This document shows, piece by piece, positions 15,597 through 25,782 of a DNA stretch of 64,000 bases (position 1 is its first letter; every line of letters starts with the position of its first letter). Where the stretch lies: assembly GCF_009876115.1 (NCBI RefSeq), contig NZ_WWSY01000001.1, forward strand, positions 229,769 through 293,768. Reading direction: 5' to 3'. The stretch comes from Collinsella aerofaciens (GTDB lineage Bacteria; Actinomycetota; Coriobacteriia; Coriobacteriales; Coriobacteriaceae). The translations under genes and the position numbers were made by a program. Under the pieces are notes generated by a model. It saw only the letters and a program-made list of their open reading frames with translations, searched no databases and was not told the DNA's origin.

Positions 15597-17770
15597 CCTC
15601 CGCTGACCTCCTTAAAAATGTGTCGATATCGCATGGCGACCGCATCGCGCAGGGGGCGCGTCGCCACGGAGTCAAGGTTGCAAGCATACCGCAAGAGCTC
15701 GACCGCGTCCAAATGGGCCCACTCGATCAGCTCCTCGTCGGCATCCAGGTCGACAAAGCGCAGAGTCACACCGCCATGCTGGCGGTACCCCAGGATTTCG
15801 CCCTCGTGGCGCAGACGAAGGTCCATCTGGGCGAGCGTAAAGCCGTCCGAGGTCTTCTCGAGCGATTGCAGGCGGTCTTGCGCCGCCGACGCGCCGCCGT
15901 TGCCCTTGGAGTGCGTCATGACCAGGCACGTGCCCGACACACTGCCACGGCCCACGCGACCGCGCAGCTGGTGCAGAGCAGCCAAACCAAAGCGCTCCCC
16001 GTTCTCGATGACCATGACGGTGGCGTTAGGCACGTCGACGCCCACCTCGACCACCGTAGTCGAGACGAGCACGTCAATCTCGCCACGCTTAAAGGCATCG
16101 ATAACCTGGTCCTTCTCCCCCGCTGGCATGCGGCCGTGAAGGCGCTCGATGGCAAGACCCGGCAACGCCAGACGCAGGCGATCGAGCTCGGTCGCCGTAT
16201 CGTGCAGCGGCACGGGGACCGTCACGCGGCCCTCGTCGTCGCGGGCGATACCGGGCACGTCCTCCAGATCATCGGCCGAGTCACTCGGCTCCACGAGCGG
16301 GCAAATCACGTAGGCCTGCTGACCCTTTTCATGCGCCTCGTGGATGGCGCCATAGGCAAGGTCGCGACTCGACTCGGTAAGCACGCGTGTCGTCACGCCA
16401 GCGCCAGGGACGGGACGATGGCGGATGATGCTCGTATCCAGGTCGCCGTACACCGAAAGCGCCAACGTGCGCGGGATCGGCGTGGCAGTCATAACCAGCA
16501 AGTCGGCACCAGGGCCTTTTTCGCGCAGAGCGTTACGCTGGCCCACGCCAAAGCGGTGCTGCTCGTCGATCACCACAAGCGACAAATGCTTGAACGTGAC
16601 GTTCTCCGAAAGCACCGCATGGGTACCAAAGAGCACGTCGAGCTCGCCAGACTGGAGCCGAGCATGAATCTGTTCACGCTCGGCCGCCGGCGTGGCGCCC
16701 GTCAGGAGCGCCCAGGTCATGCCAGCCTGCGAGAGCAAGGGGCCGGTCTTATCGGCATATTGACGCGCCAGCACGCCCGTGGGCGCCATAACGCAGGCCT
16801 GAGTGCCGCTATCGGCCGCAACCGCCAACGCGCAGGCGGCAACGGCGGTCTTACCGGTACCGACGTCGCCCAGCAGCAGACGGTTCATCACGCGACCGCC
16901 ATCGCACATGTCGTGCAGAATGTCTTGGAACGCGCCCTCCTGCTCGTCGCTCAGCGAAAACGGCAGGGCTTCCTTGAGCGCCGACAAGTGTCCGCCCGCG
17001 GTGTGGGCGTAGGGAGCAACTTCGACCAAGCCGCCGTCGTTGCGCAAGCGCAGCGCCAGCTGCAAGCAGAGGCACTCCTCGTAGGCAAGTCGCCGGCGTG
17101 CGATGTCGCGCTCGGCCATGCTCGAGGGAAAGTGGATCGAACGCAACGCACGGGCATTGCTCATGAGCTTCCGCTTTGCGCGCAGCGGCGCGGGAATGGG
17201 ATCGAACGGATTGGAGACCACTTCGAGCGCACCGCTCACGATACGGCGCATCCATGCCTGACTCACGCCGTCACTTACGTAGTGGACCGGCAGGATGGTG
17301 CCGGCGGCGCGCCCATCCTCGAGCTTTTCAAAGTGGGGCGAGGCCATCTGCTTAAAACCGTAGGCAAACTCGACCTTGCCCATCACGGCCAGGCGATCGC
17401 CCTGCTTGAACTGCTGGGCAATCCAAGGCTGACGGAAAAAGGCAACCTGCAGCACGCCCGTCTCGTCCACAAGCGAGACCTCAGTCACCTGCATGCGCGG
17501 ACGGGGCTGCTTTTGGACAATACGATCGACCGTGGCGATGATGGTGCACACGGTACCGATGGGCGCCATCTCGATGGACCACGAGCGAGTGAAGTCCAGG
17601 TAGCGATGAGGAATATGGAGAAGGAGGTCCCCCACCGTCCGAATTCCCAGACGGCGAAGGGCCTCCTCACGTTTACCCGAAACATATTTGAGTCGCGCGA
17701 TATCCTCGTCGAGCGCATTGCTCTGGGCAAAACGCTCCGAGACGCGCGGCACGGAGCACAGCTCGGACAT
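15593..17770 (-). CDS. recG: ATP-dependent DNA helicase RecG
   Basis: RecG reverses stalled replication forks and processes Holliday junctions. The 725-residue protein has an N-terminal OB-fold wedge domain (RLGIRTVGDLLLHIPHRYLD then QVTEVSLVDETGVLQVAFF), helicase motifs GDVGTGKT (Walker A), VVIDEQHRFG (DEQH box), TATPIPRTLA, and the C-terminal QLRGRVGRG and GEILGYRQHGG. It begins at ATG 17770, ten bases after fakA, and overlaps rsmD. Confidence 0.97.
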   Translation of the reverse strand: MSELCSVPRVSERFAQSNALDEDIARLKYVSGKREEALRRLGIRTVGDLLLHIPHRYLDFTRSWSIEMAPIGTVCTIIATVDRIVQKQPRPRMQVTEVSLVDETGVLQVAFFRQPWIAQQFKQGDRLAVMGKVEFAYGFKQMASPHFEKLEDGRAAGTILPVHYVSDGVSQAWMRRIVSGALEVVSNPFDPIPAPLRAKRKLMSNARALRSIHFPSSMAERDIARRRLAYEECLCLQLALRLRNDGGLVEVAPYAHTAGGHLSALKEALPFSLSDEQEGAFQDILHDMCDGGRVMNRLLLGDVGTGKTAVAACALAVAADSGTQACVMAPTGVLARQYADKTGPLLSQAGMTWALLTGATPAAEREQIHARLQSGELDVLFGTHAVLSENVTFKHLSLVVIDEQHRFGVGQRNALREKGPGADLLVMTATPIPRTLALSVYGDLDTSIIRHRPVPGAGVTTRVLTESSRDLAYGAIHEAHEKGQQAYVICPLVEPSDSADDLEDVPGIARDDEGRVTVPVPLHDTATELDRLRLALPGLAIERLHGRMPAGEKDQVIDAFKRGEIDVLVSTTVVEVGVDVPNATVMVIENGERFGLAALHQLRGRVGRGSVSGTCLVMTHSKGNGGASAAQDRLQSLEKTSDGFTLAQMDLRLRHEGEILGYRQHGGVTLRFVDLDADEELIEWAHLDAVELLRYACNLDSVATRPLRDAVAMRYRHIFKEVSGG

Positions 17771-17779
17771 AGGCAGAGC

Positions 17780-19441
17780 CTACTCGATCGAGAAGATCAC
17801 GGGATAGAGCGGCTGCTCGCCACGATGGGCGTCGATCTCCAGATCGGGCTGAGCCTCCTCGATAGCGTCGACGATCTCCTGGAAGGCCTCGTCGGACAGC
17901 TCCTCGCCGGCCAGAATCGTCAACGCGTCGCCCTCCTCTTCCTCCTGCATACGGTTGATGCAGTCGAGCGTGACCTGCTTCACGTCGGAGCCGACCACGT
18001 CGATGGAGCCGGCGATGATGCCCATGACGTCACCGGAGTGAATCGGCGAGCCGTCGGAGGCGCTGGAGTCGCGCACGGCGCGGGTGACCTCGCCATCGCG
18101 GACCTCGCTGATGGCGTCGACCATAGCGGCAACAGCATCCTCGAGCTCGGAATCGGGCAGGACCGCGAACAGCGCGGAGAAGGCCTGCGGGACGGTCTTG
18201 GTGGGAACGACGGCGACCTTCTTGTCGGTGCAGGCGGAGGCAGCAGCCTCGGCAGCCATGCGGATGTTGCCGTTATTGGGCAGGATGATGACCGAGGTCG
18301 CGTTAACCTGGTCCACCGCGCCCAGCAGGTCGGCAGTCGAGGGGTTCATGGTCTGGCCACCCGACACGATCACATCGACGCCGAGGGACTTGAGGATGTC
18401 AGCCTCGCCGGAACCGGCGGCAACGGCGACAAAGCCCAGGGCCTTCGCGGGCTCGGTGGCCTTCTCCTGGTCCTCGTGGATCTTAGCGGTACGGTCGTGG
18501 GCCTCCATCTCCATGTTGTGGATGAAGACCTCGTAGATCTGACCGAGCTGCAGCATGTGCTCGAGCACCAGGTTGGGGGTGTTGGAGTGCACGTGGATCT
18601 TGTAGTCGGGATAGGCACCAACGAGCAGCTCGCAGTCGCCCATGGAACCCAGGAACTTAAGGCACTCGTCCTCGTCAAAGGGAGCGTCGGCCTTAAAGAG
18701 GAACTCGTTGCAGTAGCGGAACTCCGAGCCCTCCCAGTCGTCGTTAGCCTCGATCTCGACACGGCCAAGAGCGGCGTCACGGGCAGAGCCGGCGGAATCA
18801 AACGTGGCGGAGAAATCCTCGACCACGGTGCTGCGGCCAAGAGCGGCGGCAACAAAGTTCTCCAAGAAGATGGCAAAGCCAAAGGCGCCGGAGTCGACCA
18901 CGCCGTTCTCCTTGAGGACGGGCAGCAGGTCGGGTGTGCGGGCGACGGACTGGTAGGCCTCGACGACGATGGCGTCGAGCGCATCCTCGGCAGAGAACTT
19001 CTTCTTCTCGCACTCGTCTGCCTTGGTCGAAACATCACGCAGGACCGTGAGGATCGTGCCCTCGATGGGCTTACGAACAGCCTGGAAGGCAACCTTGACG
19101 GCACGACGGAAGGCGAAGGCGATATTGGCGGACGTGATAGGCTCATCGGCAGAGACAAGGCCCTCGGCCACGCCGCGCAGGATCTGCGAGGTGATGACAC
19201 CGGAGTTGCCGCGGGCGCCCATGAGGGAGCCGTGGGTGATGGCGCCAGCGATGGCCTCCATGTCGGCATCGGCGGGAAGGGCGGAAAGCTCCTTGGTCAC
19301 CGAGGCGAGCGTGAGCGACATGTTGGTGCCGGTGTCACCGTCGGGTACGGGGAAGACGTTGAGCTTGTTGATCTCCTCGGCCTTTTCGGAAACGGCAGCC
19401 GCAGCGATCGGAAAACAGGTGCGAATGGTCTTTGCAATCAT
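17780..19441 (-). CDS. fakA: DAK-like fatty acid kinase (FakA family)
   Basis: FakA-type proteins are ATP-binding kinases that, with a FakB fatty-acid carrier, phosphorylate exogenous fatty acids, giving the same acyl-phosphate as PlsX encoded in this cluster. The 553-residue protein has a DhaL domain (NVFPVPDGDTGTNM at about 28-41 and GSLMGARGNSGVITSQIL) followed by the long middle and C-terminal domains of this family. Older annotations call it a dihydroxyacetone kinase. No FakB is seen in the window. It follows the Asp23-like gene, the usual pairing. Confidence 0.92.
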   Translation of the reverse strand: MIAKTIRTCFPIAAAAVSEKAEEINKLNVFPVPDGDTGTNMSLTLASVTKELSALPADADMEAIAGAITHGSLMGARGNSGVITSQILRGVAEGLVSADEPITSANIAFAFRRAVKVAFQAVRKPIEGTILTVLRDVSTKADECEKKKFSAEDALDAIVVEAYQSVARTPDLLPVLKENGVVDSGAFGFAIFLENFVAAALGRSTVVEDFSATFDSAGSARDAALGRVEIEANDDWEGSEFRYCNEFLFKADAPFDEDECLKFLGSMGDCELLVGAYPDYKIHVHSNTPNLVLEHMLQLGQIYEVFIHNMEMEAHDRTAKIHEDQEKATEPAKALGFVAVAAGSGEADILKSLGVDVIVSGGQTMNPSTADLLGAVDQVNATSVIILPNNGNIRMAAEAAASACTDKKVAVVPTKTVPQAFSALFAVLPDSELEDAVAAMVDAISEVRDGEVTRAVRDSSASDGSPIHSGDVMGIIAGSIDVVGSDVKQVTLDCINRMQEEEEGDALTILAGEELSDEAFQEIVDAIEEAQPDLEIDAHRGEQPLYPVIFSIE

Positions 19442-19468
19442 GAGTGGTGAAATCTCCGTATTCGGATG

Positions 19469-19825
19469 CTAGTTCAGACGGCTCTTGAGCGCGTCGATGT
19501 GAATGCCGATCTTAAGGCTGGCGGGATCGATTTGGGCGATCTCCTGCAGGGTGAAGGCGACGGAGCTCGAAAGATTGTGGCAGACGGACTTCATGTTGAC
19601 GCCGTTCTCGAGCACGACGTGAAGGTCGACCGTGAGGCCGTTCTCGTCGGCGGAAACAAGCACGCCCTTGCGGAGGCGCTGGCCGGCAAGCAGGCGCACG
19701 CTCTCGGCGCCCTGCAGCTGCTCGGCCATACCGACGACGCCGTAGCACGTCATCGCGGCATAACCGGCAATATCGGCAATAACGTCGTTCGAAACGCTCA
19801 GGCTGCCGTTAATGGTCTCAGACAC
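19469..19825 (-). CDS. Asp23/Gls24 family envelope-stress protein
   Basis: A 118-residue Asp23/Gls24 (DUF322) protein. It has the family features ISNDVIADIAGYAAMTCYGV-like core (written here SVSNDVIADIAGYA), GLTVDLHVVLENGVNM and a helical end. The family acts in envelope stress tolerance and almost always precedes the DAK/FakA gene, as here. The start is GTG 19825, six bases after AGGAG; the frame is open to an ATG at 19858 but that codon lies upstream of the ribosome site. Confidence 0.9.
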   Translation of the reverse strand: MSETINGSLSVSNDVIADIAGYAAMTCYGVVGMAEQLQGAESVRLLAGQRLRKGVLVSADENGLTVDLHVVLENGVNMKSVCHNLSSSVAFTLQEIAQIDPASLKIGIHIDALKSRLN

Positions 19826-19983
19826 AAGAATCTCCTTTTCTGGTGCTCGCGGCACCATGTCGTGGGAGCAATCATTCCAATATTTTACAACGACCGCGCC
19901 ATGTTAAGGCGGCGGGGTTCGCGATTACATCCTCGACACGAAATGTTGATATGGTAACGTTCGCCACAGGTGATCGCGACATG

Positions 19984-20010
19984 AAAAAACCCGCCGCAAA
20001 AGCGACGGGT
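19984..20010 (-). terminator. Intrinsic terminator of tRNA-Asn
   Basis: On the minus strand ACCCGTCGC pairs with GCGGCGGGT around a TTTT loop (20010-19989), followed by TTTTTC. It lies ten bases beyond the tRNA 3' end. Confidence 0.88.
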
Positions 20011-20019
20011 TTTACAACC

Positions 20020-20094
20020 TGGCTCCCCGGGTAGGACTCGAACCTACAACAGCGCGGTTAACAGCCGCGTGCTCTACCATTGAGCTACCGAGGA
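20020..20094 (-). tRNA. tRNA-Asn (anticodon GTT)
   Basis: The minus strand folds as a 75-base tRNA including an encoded CCA. The acceptor arms TCCTCGG and CCGGGGA pair with one G-U, the D arm GCTC...GAGC closes AATGGTA, the anticodon stem ACGCGGC/GCCGCGT-like arm presents CTGTTAA (anticodon GTT), and the T arm has GTAGGTTCGAGTCCTAC. It has its own promoter and terminator, so it is a single-gene transcript. Confidence 0.96.
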
Positions 20095-20124
20095 ATAGGT
20101 GCGTGCTCTCAAGCAACGAAGTTT

Positions 20125-20152
20125 ATTATACGGACGAATCAGCTTAGGGCAA
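20125..20152 (-). promoter_or_regulatory. Promoter of tRNA-Asn
   Basis: On the minus strand TTGCCC (20152-20147) and a perfect TATAAT (20130-20125) are 16 bases apart, about 30 bases ahead of the tRNA 5' end. Confidence 0.82.
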
Positions 20153-20213
20153 GAACTTTTTTGAGAATTTTTCCGACCTAGTCATTGGAGACGTCCCCAA
20201 CGACTACATGAAA

Positions 20214-20243
20214 GCGCCCCCAAGCGGATGTGCTTGAGGGCGC
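20214..20243 (-). terminator. Terminator of rpoD
   Basis: A 12-pair stem (GCGCCCTCAAGC with GCTTGGGGGCGC, minus strand) around a six-base loop is followed by TTTCATG. It begins 12 bases after the rpoD stop. Confidence 0.82.
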
Positions 20244-20254
20244 CTCTTGCTTGA

Positions 20255-21598
20255 CTAGCTTTCGATGTAGTCTTTCAGCTTGCTGCTGCGGCTGGGATGG
20301 CGGAGCTTGGCCAGGGTCTTGGACTCGATCTGGCGGATACGCTCGCGCGTGACACCAAACTCGCGACCGACTTCCTCGAGCGTGCGGGGATGTCCGTCAA
20401 CGAGACCAAAGCGCAGCTCGATAACCTTGCGCTCACGATCGGCAAGCGAATCGAGCACCTGGGTGAGCTGCTCCTGCAGCATGGAGAAGCTGGCGGCATC
20501 GGGCGGAACGATAGCCTGGGAGTCCTCGATGAAGTCGCCCAGCTGGGAATCCTCTTCCTCACCGATCGGGGTCTCGAGCGACACGGGCTCCTGCGAAATC
20601 TTCTGGATCTCGCGGACGCGGTCGGCGCTCATGTCCATCTCAGCACCGATCTCCTCAGGGGTCGGGTCGCGACCCAGATCCTGGAGGAGCTGGCGTTGCA
20701 CGCGGACGAGCTTGTTGATGGTCTCGACCATGTGCACGGGAATACGGATGGTACGGGCCTGGTCGGCAATAGCGCGCGTAATGGCCTGACGGATCCACCA
20801 CGTGGCGTACGTGGAGAACTTAAAGCCCTTCTGGTAGTCGAACTTCTCGACGGCGCGGATCAGACCGAGGTTGCCCTCCTGGATCAGATCCAGGAACAGC
20901 ATGCCACGGCCGACATAGCGCTTGGCGATGGAGACGACCAGACGCAGGTTTGCGCTGATGAGCGCCTGCTTGGCCTCAAGACCAACATTCTCAATACGCG
21001 TAAGTCGACGCATCTCGGAGCGTGTGAGTTCAATCTCGCCTGCATCGGCAGCCTCGAGCTTCTCGGTAGCCTCGAGACCGGCCTCAATCTTCATGGCCAG
21101 ATCGACCTCTTCAGATGCGGTCAGCAGGTCGACCTTACCGATCTCCTTGAGGTACATACGAACCGGGTCGCCGGTCAGCATCACCGTGGAGGCATCGATG
21201 CCGCGCACGCGCGAACGCGAACGGGACGTGCGCACGGTGCGCTTCTTCTTGCTCTTGGAAGAGCCCATCTCGGCATCGGCCTGGCGGGCCATCTTAAGCT
21301 CGTGATCGTCAAGCGAGCCGGAATCGTGCTCGTCATCGTCATCGAAATCGTCGGTATCGTTATCGTCATCGTCGACGCCCATCGGGGCGTCGTCGTTTCC
21401 GCTCGCGGAGATAATCTGGATGCCGCTGTTGCGCAGCGCGGAATACACCGCGTTGAGCTGCTCATCGGAGACATCGATATCCTTCAGGGCGACCTGAATC
21501 TCGTCCTCGGTTACCGAAGTCCTGTTTGAGCCGTTGCCCATGAGCTTTGCAACGTAGGATTCCAGCCCAGTACCCGTGCTCTCAGTCTTTTTTGGCAC
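20255..21598 (-). CDS. rpoD: Primary sigma factor RpoD/SigA
   Basis: The housekeeping sigma-70 factor. The 447-residue protein has an acidic Asp-rich spacer (residues about 75-92), region 1.2 ([11 protein letters not shown]), region 2 ([21 protein letters not shown] then [13 protein letters not shown], which melts the -10 box), region 3, and region 4.2 ([20 protein letters not shown]) that reads the -35 box. It starts at GTG 21598 with GGGAGA ahead; ATG would leave out the conserved first residues. It lies directly downstream of dnaG, as in the macromolecular-synthesis operons of many bacteria. Confidence 0.97.
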   Translation of the reverse strand: MPKKTESTGTGLESYVAKLMGNGSNRTSVTEDEIQVALKDIDVSDEQLNAVYSALRNSGIQIISASGNDDAPMGVDDDDNDTDDFDDDDEHDSGSLDDHELKMARQADAEMGSSKSKKKRTVRTSRSRSRVRGIDASTVMLTGDPVRMYLKEIGKVDLLTASEEVDLAMKIEAGLEATEKLEAADAGEIELTRSEMRRLTRIENVGLEAKQALISANLRLVVSIAKRYVGRGMLFLDLIQEGNLGLIRAVEKFDYQKGFKFSTYATWWIRQAITRAIADQARTIRIPVHMVETINKLVRVQRQLLQDLGRDPTPEEIGAEMDMSADRVREIQKISQEPVSLETPIGEEEDSQLGDFIEDSQAIVPPDAASFSMLQEQLTQVLDSLADRERKVIELRFGLVDGHPRTLEEVGREFGVTRERIRQIESKTLAKLRHPSRSSKLKDYIES

Positions 21599-21708
21599 AG
21601 ATTCTCCCTTCGTAGTCCACAGGACTCAATACTTTAGCACACACGTAGACGTCTATACCCAAAATAAAGACAGGATATAGGCGAGAATACGCTGGTTGAC
21701 CACAACAT

Positions 21709-23838
21709 CTAGGCCTGATCGGCACCTGCGGTCTCCAAACCGATCAAACGGAACGGGTCGGCCACGCCACCGATCGACTTTTGGAGCTCGCGCTGGCGCT
21801 GTGAATCTTGCACCGCCTGCATAGTCAACACGCGACGGGCCTCATCGTCGAGTGAACGGTCCTGACGCAACTTGGCCTGCGCGGCTCGCATGCGACGTTT
21901 GATGGTGTAGAGCTCGAGCGTATCGAGCATAAAGACGATGTTCGTCTCGGTCGGGTGCTTACTCGTCGCCGAGATGCGCCCGGCGCTGACAAGCGACGCC
22001 GCCTCGGGACACACCGCGCGCGCCGCATCCATGCAGGCCGCAGGATCGGTGCCCGGGGGCGTCGCAAGTACGGCCCACGCAATGGACTCGTGACGCGGGT
22101 CGACCCACTCGATAGAACAAATACGATCGGCATACGTGCGGAACAGATCGGGGTAGCTCGTGAGCATCGTAAGCAGCTCGCGCTCCCCCGCCAGGGATTT
22201 CCGCTCCAGATCGGTCAAAACAATCGGCATCGACGGAGCTGCCGCCGCGCTTGAACTATCGGCAACGGTCGCAGCGCTTTCCATCCCCGCTGGCACATCG
22301 ATTGGCGGCAGGTCCTCGTCGACCTGCACCGGAGCGGCCCCATAGGCATCAACCGGAACGTAGTCGTACGGGTCCTCCTCGACCGGTGCGGACACCGGCG
22401 GCGTCGCACCCGCGGCCCAGGCACCGCGACCGGCACTGCGCGCACCAGTCGCACCGCCGCCCAAGCTTCGTCCCTGCGAACCGCCCGCGCGCTCAGCTTG
22501 CGCGCGTTGACGCTCATAGCTCTGCTCACGCCGGCGCTCGGCATCCTCGCGCTTGGCGACATCGCGAAACACACGGCCCGAACTCGCGCGCACGGTCTCC
22601 AAGTCCAAGCCAAGCAGATCGGCAATCTGGATAAAGTACGTGTCGATCATATAGCTGTCGCGCAAAGGATAGATGAGCGTCAGCGCGTCCTCGAGCGCTT
22701 TAGCGCGACCGCCCGGCGTGGTAATGTCGCTCGACTCCTGCAGCGAACGGTAGACAAAGTCCATGAGGGGCTCGGCCGCGTCAATGCGCGCCTGCAGCGC
22801 CTCGCCACCATGCGCCGTGATGAACTCCATGGGGTCGTTGCCGTCAGGCAGCACCACGCAGCGCAGGTCCATCGAATCCTGCTCGATAAACTGAATCGCG
22901 CGACGGGCAGCCTTTTGACCGGCAGCATCGCCATCGAACATATATACAATGCGCTTGGCAAAACGGGTGAGTGTCTTAACGTGATGTTCCGTCAGCGCCG
23001 TCCCCAGCGTGGCGACGACGTTTTTGATCCCTGCCTCCCAGCAGGCGATACAGTCGGTATAGCCCTCCACCACGATGGCGGTATCCTGCGCAACGATAAA
23101 CTCCTTGGCCCAGTTAAAGCCATAGAGGTTTCGTTTCTTATGAAACACGCTCGTCTCGGCGGTGTTGAGGTACTTGGGCTGGCCATCGCCCATGATGCGC
23201 CCGCCAAAGGCGATATTGTGACCCTGCTCATCAAAGATGGGAAACATCACGCGATCGTAAAAGCGGTCCGCGAGCTGTCCGCGCCCACGGCTCACGGCCA
23301 CGTTGGCGTCAATCATCTCCTGCGGGGTAAAGCCCGCTTGAGACAGATGCGAAACCAGCGCGTTGCGACCCGGCGCAAAGCCCAGGCAGTAGCGTCGACA
23401 GACATCTCCGCCCATGCCGCGGCTGGCAAAGTACTCGCGCGGGCGGCTGTCCTTACCGCGCATAAGCATGGTGTGGTAGAACTGAGCCGTCTCGGCGCAC
23501 AGGTCATAGATGCGGGCACGCTTGGTGCCACGATCGCGCTGCGCACCGGTATCGTGCAGCTCAATGCCCGCACGATCAGCCAAATAGCGGATCGACTCGG
23601 GAAAACTCAGGTTCTCGCGCTTCATGATATAGGTAAAGACGTCGCCGCCCTCGCCGCAGCCAAAGCAGTGCCACACCTGCGTAGCAGGGATAATGTGAAA
23701 CGATGGGGTCTTTTCGCCATGAAACGGGCAGCAGCCCCAAAACTCATGGCCACGGGGCTTGAGCTCAACCGTTTCCTGCACGATGGCAACCAGGTCCGAC
23801 GCCGCGCGTACCTGATCTTTTTCCTCATCGCTAATCAC
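21709..23838 (-). CDS. dnaG: DNA primase DnaG
   Basis: DnaG makes RNA primers for replication. The 709-residue protein has the N-terminal zinc motif CCPFHGEKTPSFHI ... WHCFGCGEGGD, the TOPRIM core VVEGYTDCIA and FDGDAAG, and a helicase-binding C-terminal domain after a low-complexity Arg/Gly/Ala linker (about residues 435-520). The start is GTG 23838, overlapping the ribF end by eight bases, with GGGGGTGAG just upstream. rpoD follows after 110 bases. Confidence 0.96.
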   Translation of the reverse strand: MISDEEKDQVRAASDLVAIVQETVELKPRGHEFWGCCPFHGEKTPSFHIIPATQVWHCFGCGEGGDVFTYIMKRENLSFPESIRYLADRAGIELHDTGAQRDRGTKRARIYDLCAETAQFYHTMLMRGKDSRPREYFASRGMGGDVCRRYCLGFAPGRNALVSHLSQAGFTPQEMIDANVAVSRGRGQLADRFYDRVMFPIFDEQGHNIAFGGRIMGDGQPKYLNTAETSVFHKKRNLYGFNWAKEFIVAQDTAIVVEGYTDCIACWEAGIKNVVATLGTALTEHHVKTLTRFAKRIVYMFDGDAAGQKAARRAIQFIEQDSMDLRCVVLPDGNDPMEFITAHGGEALQARIDAAEPLMDFVYRSLQESSDITTPGGRAKALEDALTLIYPLRDSYMIDTYFIQIADLLGLDLETVRASSGRVFRDVAKREDAERRREQSYERQRAQAERAGGSQGRSLGGGATGARSAGRGAWAAGATPPVSAPVEEDPYDYVPVDAYGAAPVQVDEDLPPIDVPAGMESAATVADSSSAAAAPSMPIVLTDLERKSLAGERELLTMLTSYPDLFRTYADRICSIEWVDPRHESIAWAVLATPPGTDPAACMDAARAVCPEAASLVSAGRISATSKHPTETNIVFMLDTLELYTIKRRMRAAQAKLRQDRSLDDEARRVLTMQAVQDSQRQRELQKSIGGVADPFRLIGLETAGADQA

Positions 23839-24835
23839 GGATACTCACCCCCTGCTCACCCAAGTTATGACGTATATCGTCGATATTACCCTCGACGGTC
23901 GCGATAAGCTCGTCCAGGGAATCGAACACGCGAGACGGACGCAGCCAGCGCGTAAACGCCAGCGACACGGAAGCGCCATACAGGTCGCCCGCATAGCCGA
24001 TTAAGTTGGCCTCGAGATGCGCCGAGGCGGCATCATCGGCATAGGTCGGCGGCAGACCGACGTTAACGGCAGCAGGCCATACGGTATCGTCGACCAGCAC
24101 CAGACCCTCATAGACGCCATCGGCAGGCACTTGGATGCCGTCGGGCACCTGGATGTTTGCCGTGGGAAATCCCATGTCGGAGCCCTCGTGACGGCCAGCC
24201 GCCACAACGCCGCGCACCATATAGGGACGGCCGAGAAGCTCGGCAGCCAGCTCCACATGACCCTGGGCCAGCTCATGGCGGATGCGCGTGGCACAGATGG
24301 TCTGCCCGTTAACGCAGAGCAGGTCGTGACCGTAAACGTCAACCCCACGCTCAACACCCCAGGCGCGCATCTCGGCAACGCCCGAAGCGCCGCCACGGCC
24401 GAGCCTAAAGTCGCTGCCTACACGAATGGAGCGAATGTCGACAACGCGCGACAACAGCGCCAGGAACCCGACATGGTCGAGTGCCGCCACGGCGGGTGTA
24501 AAGGGAACGGCCACCACCGCATCGACCCCGGTTTGAGCCAGGGCGTGCAGGCGGTCGGCCGTCGTCATCAATTTTTGAGCGGGCGAAGGACTCACCACGA
24601 CGTCCGGATCAGGATCGAAGGTGACCACGACCGCTTTGCTGCCGTGACCATGCGCATCGCGAATAACCGCGTCGATCAGTTCTTGGTGCCCACGATGCAC
24701 GCCATCAAACACGCCAATGGCGATCGACGCGGCACCCAAGAACTCGCACCCATCAAATGCATCGGCAGAAACGATACGGGCCTCATCCAACTCACCCGCG
24801 AAAAAGATACGCGCGAGCTCGTGGGGCGTCAGCAT
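23831..24835 (-). CDS. ribF: Bifunctional riboflavin kinase/FAD synthetase
   Basis: RibF converts riboflavin to FMN and then FAD. The N-terminal adenylyltransferase shows GVFDGVHRGHQELI; the C-terminal kinase shows MVRGVVAAGRHEGSDMGFPT and AAVNVGLPPTY. At 334 residues it has a normal length. It overlaps truB (TAATG) and dnaG at its two ends, placing FAD synthesis in an information-processing run. Confidence 0.95.
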   Translation of the reverse strand: MLTPHELARIFFAGELDEARIVSADAFDGCEFLGAASIAIGVFDGVHRGHQELIDAVIRDAHGHGSKAVVVTFDPDPDVVVSPSPAQKLMTTADRLHALAQTGVDAVVAVPFTPAVAALDHVGFLALLSRVVDIRSIRVGSDFRLGRGGASGVAEMRAWGVERGVDVYGHDLLCVNGQTICATRIRHELAQGHVELAAELLGRPYMVRGVVAAGRHEGSDMGFPTANIQVPDGIQVPADGVYEGLVLVDDTVWPAAVNVGLPPTYADDAASAHLEANLIGYAGDLYGASVSLAFTRWLRPSRVFDSLDELIATVEGNIDDIRHNLGEQGVSIRD

Positions 24836-25767
24836 TATCGAACACCGCCGATCGCCTGCGGAAAGACGTGCTCCATCACAAAGCGGCCGCCCTCGATACG
24901 AGCAAGCGCCTTGAGTCCCCCATCGAGCACGAGAGCGAACGGTGCCTTCGCCGTATCGAAGTCCGCAAGCGCGCGTTCAACGGGAATGCGGCGACCACAA
25001 AGCAGGTCGTCTGCAAGATTACCCGGCAAATCGACACGCGTGGCACCAAGGGCGGCGATGGGATCAAGAGCGAAGCCGGCAGCGGACTCGGGAGAAAGCT
25101 CCTCGACCGCATGACAGGTGCCAATGGAAACAACACCGGAGGCCGTTCGGCGCAGCGCGGAAATATGCGCAGCACTATCGCAGGCGCGACCCAGGTCGCG
25201 AGCGAGCGCGCGAATGTAGGTGCCCTTGCTTACCGAAAACGCCACGGTCCAGACGCACGTATCACCTTCGCCGCCCACGGCAATCAGGTCGGCGGCATAG
25301 ACCTCGACGGGGCGCGGAGGTAAGTCCACCGCATTGCCCTCGCGAGCAGACTTGTAGGCGCGAACGCCATTGACCGAGATGGCCGAAAACGCCGGCGGCA
25401 CCTGCATCTGCGGACCCAGCATAGCGGCCAGCTGCTCACGGGCGTAAGCGGAATCGCGCAGCTCGGGGGCAACGGGCACCGTGCGGACGGCCTCGCCCTC
25501 CGCGTCATCGGTATTGGTCTCGACGCCAAACGAAATGTCAGCGACATAACTTTTGGTATCGAGGGTTAGCATGCCAAGCAGACGGGTCGCCTGGCCCACG
25601 CCCACCACCATGACACCCGAAGCCATGGGGTCGAGCGTACCGGCATGGCCGATGCGTCGCTCATGGAGGGCGCGTCGGCACTGCGAAACCACGTCGTGGG
25701 ACGTACAGCCCACCGGCTTATCGACGGCGAGCAGCATATTCAATTGGGAAGGCGTACGACGAGCCAT
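24835..25767 (-). CDS. truB: tRNA pseudouridine(55) synthase TruB
   Basis: TruB makes pseudouridine 55 in the T loop of tRNAs. The catalytic aspartate is in GHAGTLDPMASGVMVVGVG, preceded by VDKPVGCTSHDVVSQ; the later SKGTYIRALARDLG matches the family. It has 310 residues with a C-terminal PUA-like part. Truly conserved neighbours rbfA, the DHH phosphoesterase and ribF flank it. Confidence 0.95.
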   Translation of the reverse strand: MARRTPSQLNMLLAVDKPVGCTSHDVVSQCRRALHERRIGHAGTLDPMASGVMVVGVGQATRLLGMLTLDTKSYVADISFGVETNTDDAEGEAVRTVPVAPELRDSAYAREQLAAMLGPQMQVPPAFSAISVNGVRAYKSAREGNAVDLPPRPVEVYAADLIAVGGEGDTCVWTVAFSVSKGTYIRALARDLGRACDSAAHISALRRTASGVVSIGTCHAVEELSPESAAGFALDPIAALGATRVDLPGNLADDLLCGRRIPVERALADFDTAKAPFALVLDGGLKALARIEGGRFVMEHVFPQAIGGVR

Positions 25768-25782
25768 GTACCATCCAAAATG

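Noticed and set aside
17780-19441. Dihydroxyacetone kinase for glycerol metabolism
   Set aside because: The DhaL-like domain is fused to the FakA-type C-terminal region and sits beside Asp23, so fatty acid kinase is the better call.
15620-19450. A 1276-codon plus-strand open frame opposite recG and fakA
   Set aside because: It is antisense to two well-conserved genes, has no ribosome site, and its composition (many His, Arg, Gly) is typical of shadows in GC-rich DNA.
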